The notes below the pieces were generated by a model, which saw nothing but the letters and a program-made list of their open reading frames with translations, had not been told where the DNA came from and did not search any database. The position numbers and the translations under genes were made by a program. From an uncultured Prevotellaceae bacterium (GTDB lineage Bacteria > Bacteroidota > Bacteroidia > Bacteroidales > Bacteroidaceae): DNA of 10,730 nt. The stretch spans positions 1 through 10,730 of the forward strand of contig CAMOSA010000078.1 in NCBI GenBank assembly GCA_946624335.1, in the 5' to 3' direction. Below are positions 5,930-10,730 of this stretch, one piece after another; within the stretch, counting starts at the first letter, position 1; the number at the start of each line of letters is the position of its first letter.

Positions 5930-7840
5930 ATGGCCCAGATCAACACCGACCGTGTGATGTTGATGGGTCGAAACGCGCTCTACTACGAGGATTATGTGCT
6001 GTCGATCCAGCGTTTCAATATGGTCATCAATGCCAAGCCTTATCTCTCGGAGCCCTATTTCTTCCGTGGGCTGGCAAAATTCTACCTTGAGGATTTCAAG
6101 GGTGCCGAGCTCGACTGTTCGGAGAGCATCGACCGCAACCCCTATGTCGCAACGACCTATCAGCTACGTGGCCTCTGCCGTGTCAACCTCAAGGATTATG
6201 AAGGCGCTATCGCTGACTACCGTCGTGTCATCTCCATGGAACCAAAGAACGGTCCCTCGTGGCATAATCTGGTTCTCTGTTATTTCCAGCTGAAGGACTA
6301 TGCTGCTGCCGACTCTACGCTGGATCGGATGATCCACTATTGGCCGTCGGACCCCGATCACCTGACGATGAAAGCCCAGGTCGCCATCGAACAGGGCGAT
6401 ACCGTGCGGGGGCTGGTCTTTGTGGACTCGGCACTCGTCGTCGACGCCTACAATGCCCAGGCCTGGACCATGCGTTCCATGATCAGCCTGAACCGTGGCG
6501 CCTATGCCCAGGCAGAAGGTGAGATTGACAAGGCCATCATCCAGCGTCCCCGCGTGGCGGGCAACTATATCAATCGTGCCTTGGCCCGCTTCCATCAGAA
6601 TAATCTGCGCGGTGCTATGGCAGACTACGATCAGGCCCTCGAGATTGAGCCCCGCAACTATCTTGGGCATTTCAATCGAGGACTGTTGCGGGCGCAGGTC
6701 GGCGATGACAATCGCGCTATAGAGGATTTCGACTATGTCCTCAGCGTCGAGCCCGATAACATGATAGCCCTTTTCAACCGTGCCTTGCTGCTCGACCAGA
6801 CAGGCGACTATCGTGCCGCCCTGCGCGATATCACTACGGTGCTTGATACGTTTCCCGACTTTCTCGTGGGTTACCAGCAGCGAGCGGCCATACGTCGTAA
6901 GTTAGGAGACAACTATGGTGCTGAGCGCGATGAGTTCCGTGTGCTCAAAGCCCGCTTGGATGCCCGTGCCGGCATCCGTCGTCAGCCGGCCAAGACGCGT
7001 AAACAGAGCGAGCATAACATCGAAGATTACGCCTCCATCGTCGAAGCTGACAGCGACGAGCCGCAGCGCGAGTATGAGAGCGCTTACCGGGGTCGTGTTC
7101 AAGACCGCCGCGTTGAGCTCCAGCCACAGCCGTTGGTCGTGTTGGCGCTCCATCGTCAGCAGAGCCCTGTGAGCCGCTACGTGCCTTACGACCGCTTGGT
7201 GGAGTCGCTGAATGCCTCGGGCGACATCTCGCGTACCCTTTATCTCACCGACCTCGAGCCTCAGCTTGACGAAGCCGAGATACAGGTGCACTTTGCGTCC
7301 ATCGCACGGCTGACGGCGCGTATCGATTCCCTTCGAACACCGACGGCGCAACTTTATCTGGCACGTGCCCTCGACAGCTACCATGTCCGCGATTTCGAAT
7401 CAGCCCTGGCAGACCTCGGACGTGCAGAGGCCTTAGACGATAAGAATGCGTTGATACCTTTTGTGACGGCACAGGTGCGATGCCGTCTGCTGGAAGCTCA
7501 GGATCAGGGCGGCGATGCGCCCAGCGTTACCGTTCGTCTTGGCTACCAGCGTGCTATCGACGATCTCAACCACGCCATTCATCTTCGCAGCGATTTTACC
7601 TATGCTTACTACAATCTCGGCTGTGTCTTCATGGCTTTGCACGACTATGGCCCTGCCCGCAAAGCTTTCTCTGATGCCCTGAATCACGACCCCCGTTTCC
7701 CTGCCGCATATTATAATCGAGGTCTCGCTTGCATCCTCGACGGTCAGGTGCAGCTTGGTCTCTCAGACCTCTCGCAAGCCGGTGAGTACGGTCTCTACTC
7801 GGCCTACAACCTTATCAAACGCTATTCCAAGAGTAAGTGA
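5828..7840 (+). CDS. Large secreted TPR-repeat protein
   Basis: A 670-residue protein. The segment LRYIILFFTFYSFTFHSMAQ (18-37) is a signal peptide with likely cleavage near MAQ, so the protein should be exported. Residues about 45-375 form a continuous array of some nine to ten TPR units of 34 residues (recurring N.G.....DY..A..D....L...P). Residues about 376-500 are a charged, non-repetitive linker rich in Arg, Glu and Asp. Two or three more TPR units follow at about 506-655. TPR arrays are protein-binding scaffolds; the partner is unknown. The start is uncertain. GTG 5828 is the longest, but TTG 5879 (residue 18) would give a more conventional signal peptide, and ATG 5930 (residue 35) would remove it. 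An in-frame ATG at 5813 is ended by TGA at 5822. It lies downstream of ruvX-def, 25 bases after def. Confidence 0.85.
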   Translation: MKNKNFFPGLWKCRFTSLRYIILFFTFYSFTFHSMAQINTDRVMLMGRNALYYEDYVLSIQRFNMVINAKPYLSEPYFFRGLAKFYLEDFKGAELDCSESIDRNPYVATTYQLRGLCRVNLKDYEGAIADYRRVISMEPKNGPSWHNLVLCYFQLKDYAAADSTLDRMIHYWPSDPDHLTMKAQVAIEQGDTVRGLVFVDSALVVDAYNAQAWTMRSMISLNRGAYAQAEGEIDKAIIQRPRVAGNYINRALARFHQNNLRGAMADYDQALEIEPRNYLGHFNRGLLRAQVGDDNRAIEDFDYVLSVEPDNMIALFNRALLLDQTGDYRAALRDITTVLDTFPDFLVGYQQRAAIRRKLGDNYGAERDEFRVLKARLDARAGIRRQPAKTRKQSEHNIEDYASIVEADSDEPQREYESAYRGRVQDRRVELQPQPLVVLALHRQQSPVSRYVPYDRLVESLNASGDISRTLYLTDLEPQLDEAEIQVHFASIARLTARIDSLRTPTAQLYLARALDSYHVRDFESALADLGRAEALDDKNALIPFVTAQVRCRLLEAQDQGGDAPSVTVRLGYQRAIDDLNHAIHLRSDFTYAYYNLGCVFMALHDYGPARKAFSDALNHDPRFPAAYYNRGLACILDGQVQLGLSDLSQAGEYGLYSAYNLIKRYSKSK

Positions 7841-7896
7841 CTGCGTGTGGCTCATGCATGGAGTGGATGACAGTGAGCATGAGCAGCCCGTCGCAG
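7841..7896 (+). other. Two-tier hairpin after the TPR gene
   Basis: GCTCATGC (7850-7857) pairs perfectly with GCATGAGC (7877-7884), and the outer CTGCG (7841-7845) pairs with CGCAG (7892-7896). The structure starts right after the TPR stop codon. It has no T-run after it, so it is a poor intrinsic terminator. It may protect the mRNA 3' end or act with Rho. The remaining bases up to 8044 hold the rlmD promoter box and nothing else recognisable. Confidence 0.4.
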
Positions 7897-7972
7897 GAAC
7901 ACAAAAATGTGCGTAAGACACAACGGGAAGCAAAAAAATGAGGTTTAGAACGTAAGTTTGCCCGAAAAAGCG

Positions 7973-7980
7973 TACCTTTG
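7973..7980 (+). promoter_or_regulatory. Bacteroidota -7 box for rlmD
   Basis: TACCTTTG matches TAnnTTTG exactly, and the same octamer serves the tRNA-Ala promoter. A TTTG at 7957-7960 is only 12 bases upstream, too close for the usual 18-20 base spacer, so the -33 element is missing or poor. A transcript would start near 7986, leaving a leader of about 60 bases before the ATG at 8045. Confidence 0.55.
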
Positions 7981-8044
7981 CACGCGAAATCATGTGGAAC
8001 GCCCTTTGCTGTGCTCTCCACGACATAAAACAGTATAGTCAACG

Positions 8045-9490
8045 ATGGCAAGAAAAAGAAAGCAACTGCCCTTGCTCGAGGGCATTAGGATAGAAGCCGT
8101 GGCCGCCGAAGGCAAGGCCCTGGCGCGTGTCGATGACATGGTGGTGTTTGTGCCGTTTGTCATACCCGGTGATGTGGTGGATCTGCAGGTCACACGCAAG
8201 AAACACTCGTATGCCGAGGCAGAGGTCGTGCGCATGGTGTCACCATCCCCCGATCGTGTGGCTCCTTCATGTCCTCATTTCGGCGTCTGCGGAGGCTGCA
8301 AATGGCAAATGTTGCCTTACGACCTTCAGCTTCAGGCTAAGCAGCAGCAGGTCATAGATGCCCTGACGCGTATCGGTAAAGTGGAGCTTCCCCCGTGTCA
8401 GCCCATCCTCGGCTCACGCCACACGCTGGCCTACCGCAACAAGTTGGAGTTCGGCTTTGCCAACCGCAGGTGGCTGACACGCGAACAGATCGCCAGCGGC
8501 GAACAGTTTGAGCGCCAGGAGAGCGTGGGTTATCATGCTAACGGTACCTTCGACAAGATACTCCCCATCGAGGAGTGTCATCTGATGGATCCCATCAATG
8601 ACCGTTTGCGTCTTGCCATCCGTGACTATGCCTATGCCCATGACCTCACCTTCTTTGATGCTCGCGAGCATACCGGTCTGCTGCGAGGCATGATGATCCG
8701 TCTGGCTAACACCGGAGGCCTGATGCTGCTCATCCAGTTCTGCATATCTACGCCCGAGGAACACGAACAGGCTATGGCGCTGCTCGCTTTCCTGCATGAG
8801 CGGTTCCCTGAGATCTCGTCGCTGCTCTATGTCAACAACCAGAAGATGAACGACACCTTCAGCGACCTGCCAGTGGAAGTCTTTGCGGGCGACGACCATA
8901 TCTTCCTGGAGATGGAGGGGTTGCGTTTCAAAGTCGGAGCCAAGAGCTTCTACCAGACGAACACTGAGCAAGCCTATGAATTATATAAGGTGGCGAGGGA
9001 GTTTGCGCTGGACGATGCAGAACAAGACGTGACGGGTGAGGGTCCGCTGATCTATGACCTGTACACCGGAACAGGGACCATCGCCAACTTCGTGGCCCGC
9101 CGGGCCCGTAAGGTCGTGGGCATCGAATATGTGCCTGAGGCTATCGAGGATGCCCGTGTGAACAGCCATATCAACGGTATCGATAACACATTATTCTTTG
9201 CCGGCGACATGAAGCACATCCTGACCGAGGATTTCATCCGTCAGCACGGCCGTCCAGACATCATCATCACAGATCCTCCCCGTGCCGGAATGCATGCTGA
9301 TGTCATCGATGTCATCTTGAAGGCAGCGCCACGGCGTATCGTCTATGTCAGTTGTAATCCTGCAACACAAGCGCGTGACCTTGCGCTGCTGGACACAGCT
9401 TACAAGGTCACGCGTATACAACCTGTCGATATGTTCCCTCATACGCAGCACGTCGAGAACGTCGTGCAACTGGTGCGTCGTGAGGGGTAG
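8045..9490 (+). CDS. rlmD: 23S rRNA (uracil-C5)-methyltransferase RlmD/RumA type
   Basis: A 481-residue SAM-dependent methyltransferase of the TrmA/RumA family, predicted to make 5-methyluridine in 23S rRNA (U1939 in E. coli numbering). An N-terminal TRAM domain (about 8-66) is followed by the cysteines for a [4Fe-4S] cluster: Cys76, Cys82 and Cys85 (CPHFGVCGGC), and Cys178. The C-terminal Rossmann-like domain has the SAM motif DLYTGTGTIA (338-347), DPPRAG (410-415), the catalytic nucleophile Cys437 in YVSCNPAT, and the general base Glu471 in HVENVV. All key residues are present. Bacteroidota often carry several TrmA/RumA-like paralogues, so the exact target uridine is less sure than the chemistry. 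The N-terminus MARKRKQLPLLEG looks natural for the ATG at 8045. It converges on the zinc-ribbon gene. Confidence 0.9.
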   Translation: MARKRKQLPLLEGIRIEAVAAEGKALARVDDMVVFVPFVIPGDVVDLQVTRKKHSYAEAEVVRMVSPSPDRVAPSCPHFGVCGGCKWQMLPYDLQLQAKQQQVIDALTRIGKVELPPCQPILGSRHTLAYRNKLEFGFANRRWLTREQIASGEQFERQESVGYHANGTFDKILPIEECHLMDPINDRLRLAIRDYAYAHDLTFFDAREHTGLLRGMMIRLANTGGLMLLIQFCISTPEEHEQAMALLAFLHERFPEISSLLYVNNQKMNDTFSDLPVEVFAGDDHIFLEMEGLRFKVGAKSFYQTNTEQAYELYKVAREFALDDAEQDVTGEGPLIYDLYTGTGTIANFVARRARKVVGIEYVPEAIEDARVNSHINGIDNTLFFAGDMKHILTEDFIRQHGRPDIIITDPPRAGMHADVIDVILKAAPRRIVYVSCNPATQARDLALLDTAYKVTRIQPVDMFPHTQHVENVVQLVRREG

Positions 9491-9499
9491 GGCAGAGGT

Positions 9500-9517
9500 C
9501 CGGGCCTAAGAGCCCGG
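9500..9517. terminator. Possible bidirectional hairpin between convergent genes
   Basis: CCGGGC (9500-9505) and GCCCGG (9512-9517) form a strong 6-bp GC stem with a 6-base loop. It sits in the 49-base gap between rlmD and the oppositely oriented zinc-ribbon gene. Position and stem suit a terminator for both strands, but neither side has a T-tract. Confidence 0.4.
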
Positions 9518-9539
9518 TAGACTACAGCAGTCCTGTCTC

Positions 9540-10493
9540 TTATTCAGCACCGATCAGCTCGTCGATACCTACAGGCTCGGGTGCCGCCTCTACCGTGTCG
9601 ACGGCCTGAGCTGCGGCGATCGAGTCACGACGAGCACGTTCCTCGCGGCTTCGTGCGGCATCGCGTGCTTCATAAGCTTCGCTGATGTATTCGCCGGCAT
9701 CGTGATTCAATATATAGGCGTCATAGGCAGCCGAGGTTCCTTTGCGGTCAGCCTCACGCCAGTCGAGTGAGTCGATCTTGTGTATGGCCACTTTCACGAA
9801 GGGGGACCGTGGATGAGCCTGCATGAAGTTGCGGTAGTCCTCGACGTTATTGCTGCTGGCTACGACCTCCCACACCGCATCTTCTTTCTGTAACTCTTTG
9901 AGCATGGCTCTGACTTCTTCGAGATGCTCGCTGTTAGGGTAGCGGGCTATGAAGTCTTCGAAGTTGAGCGGATCGTTGCACTCACGCAGCAACTCGAATG
10001 CGCGTTCCTCGCTGTAACGTCGTTGCTGGTAGTTGTCCCAGTAGAGATAACCTCCGAGCGCCACCACGACGATGATGAACAGCAGGAGGTACCATGGTTG
10101 TCCCTTCTTCTGCTTGACGTCAGGCATATTGCCTTCGTCCTGAGCTGGCAGCTCGCCCTTAGCGTCATGTTCCTCGTTGACATTTACGTTGACGGGTGTC
10201 GTGACGGGAGGAATGATGGATGGTATTTGCTGGCTGGATGAAGTGTCGTACTGTCGTGTTTCGTTGCTTGATGGTGCCGTCTCTTCGCCTTCAGCCCCCG
10301 GCTCCAGCTGTATGTCAGCAGCCACCTCGAGGCGTGTATGGCAGTGGGGACATTCGCGTGCATCCATTAACATTGTTCGCTGGCAGATGGGGCATCGCTT
10401 GATGTTGCCCGCAATTTTCACCCCACAGTGTGGACAAATCTCAGCCTTCGATGAGACCTCTTGGCCACATTCAGGACATTTAATTAGACTCAT
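9540..10493 (-). CDS. Double zinc-ribbon, single-pass membrane protein with C-terminal helical repeats
   Basis: A 317-residue protein. Residues 1-52 hold two CxxC...CxxC zinc ribbons: Cys6/9/20/23 and Cys34/37/48/51. Residues 55-130 are a polar, low-complexity linker (Ser, Gln, Glu, Pro, Asn). One transmembrane helix lies at about 134-151 (WYLLLFIIVVVALGGYLYW). The part after it (155-285) shows three similar helical units with aligned cores FEDFIARYPNS (178-188), VEDYRNFMQAHPRS (217-230) and SAAYDAYILNHDAG (254-267). The C-terminus is charged and then acidic. There is no signal peptide, so the zinc ribbons are probably cytoplasmic and the repeats periplasmic. I do not recognise a named family; the repeats resemble short TPR-like hairpins. 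Function is unknown. A scaffold or membrane sensor is possible but not shown. Confidence 0.75.
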   Translation of the reverse strand: MSLIKCPECGQEVSSKAEICPHCGVKIAGNIKRCPICQRTMLMDARECPHCHTRLEVAADIQLEPGAEGEETAPSSNETRQYDTSSSQQIPSIIPPVTTPVNVNVNEEHDAKGELPAQDEGNMPDVKQKKGQPWYLLLFIIVVVALGGYLYWDNYQQRRYSEERAFELLRECNDPLNFEDFIARYPNSEHLEEVRAMLKELQKEDAVWEVVASSNNVEDYRNFMQAHPRSPFVKVAIHKIDSLDWREADRKGTSAAYDAYILNHDAGEYISEAYEARDAARSREERARRDSIAAAQAVDTVEAAPEPVGIDELIGAE

Positions 10494-10555
10494 TTGCTAT
10501 CGTATTTTTATTTGTTTAATCGCAGTTCGGGGCCGTTTGTGCCCGTTTTCGACCA

Positions 10556-10563
10556 CAAAGATA
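10556..10563 (-). promoter_or_regulatory. Bacteroidota -7 box for the zinc-ribbon gene
   Basis: On the minus strand these bases read TATCTTTG, matching TAnnTTTG. The box lies about 63 bases upstream of the ATG (10493). No TTTG is found at the expected -33 distance. It is divergent from the tRNA promoter. Confidence 0.5.
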
Positions 10564-10585
10564 CGCGATTTTCTCGACTTTGAAG

Positions 10586-10634
10586 AAAAAAAAGCAAAAA
10601 AAGTTTGTTATATCACAAATAATGCCTACCTTTG
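10586..10634 (+). promoter_or_regulatory. tRNA-Ala promoter with upstream A-tracts
   Basis: TTTG at 10604-10607 (-33) and TACCTTTG at 10627-10634 (-7) are 19 bases apart, a textbook Bacteroidota promoter. Two A-runs (A8 at 10586-10593 and A7 at 10596-10602) stand about one helical turn apart just upstream, where an UP element would be. Transcription should begin near 10641, about 14 bases before the tRNA. Confidence 0.7.
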
Positions 10635-10654
10635 CAGCGCTTTTGAAAGGAAAC

Positions 10655-10728
10655 GGGGCATTAGCTCATCTGGCTAGAGCGTTTGACTGGCAGTCAAGAG
10701 GTGGCGAGTTCGAGTCTCGCATGCTCCA
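10655..10728 (+). tRNA. tRNA-Ala (anticodon GGC)
   Basis: A complete cloverleaf: acceptor GGGGCAT (10655-10661) with ATGCTCC (10721-10727), D-stem GCTC/GAGC, anticodon stem TTTGA/TCAAG, T-arm GCGAG/CTCGC with TTCGAGT loop. The loop CTGGCAG (10687-10693) puts GGC at 10689-10691 as anticodon. The acceptor stem carries the G3-U70 wobble pair and discriminator A73 that identify tRNA-Ala. The bases after A73 are CA, so no full CCA is encoded before the window ends. Confidence 0.95.
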
Positions 10729-10730
10729 CA

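Noticed and set aside
7957..7980. Full -33/-7 promoter for rlmD using TTTG at 7957
   Set aside because: The spacer is only 12 bases, well short of the 18-20 seen in the two good promoters of this window. Only the -7 box was kept.
10177..10677. Plus-strand ORF of 166 residues running into the tRNA
   Set aside because: It overlaps the zinc-ribbon gene, the divergent promoters and the tRNA-Ala gene, so it is not credible as coding.

Overview
The window reads as a chromosomal segment of a Bacteroidota bacterium, most likely order Bacteroidales (Prevotella-like). The main evidence is the promoter grammar: boxes of the form TAnnTTTG (TATATTTG, TACCTTTG, TATCTTTG) stand upstream of genes on both strands, in one case after a TTTG -33 element. 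Most genes lack a Shine-Dalgarno sequence, the lipoprotein and secreted proteins are of Bacteroidales type, and housekeeping and envelope genes are mixed. GC content looks moderate to high for the group (an estimate by eye).

Layout. (1) 1-676: 3' part of an alpha/beta hydrolase cut by the window edge, followed by a 244-base spacer holding a MITE-like inverted-repeat element. (2) 921-1853: a secreted alpha/beta hydrolase (esterase-like). (3) 1983-3074: a membrane-anchored metallophosphoesterase. (4) 3086-3917, minus strand: a two-gene unit, YtxH-domain protein then a holin-superfamily (YqjE-like) membrane protein. (5) 3918-4166: a divergent promoter region with helically phased A/T tracts. (6) 4167-4643: a SPOR-domain lipoprotein with a strong intrinsic terminator. 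(7) 4773-7840: ruvX, def and a large secreted TPR protein in one direction. (8) 8045-9490: rlmD, a 23S rRNA m5U methyltransferase. (9) 9540-10493, minus strand: a double zinc-ribbon, single-pass membrane protein. (10) 10655-10728: tRNA-Ala(GGC) with its own promoter.

Function. The central block is conserved housekeeping: Holliday-junction or pre-rRNA nuclease (RuvX), N-terminal protein maturation (Def), rRNA methylation (RlmD) and a tRNA. Around it are envelope proteins: SPOR lipoprotein, YtxH/holin pair, TPR protein, zinc-ribbon membrane protein and phosphoesterase. I see no prophage, CRISPR array, toxin-antitoxin or defence system.

I found no clear new multi-gene system. The most unusual signal is a 37-bp near-perfect inverted repeat (5803-5839 / 5893-5929). 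Its left arm covers the apparent GTG start of the TPR gene and its right arm encodes the hydrophobic core of that protein's signal peptide. The MITE-like element at 676-861 and the phased A/T tracts at 4035-4082 are next in interest.
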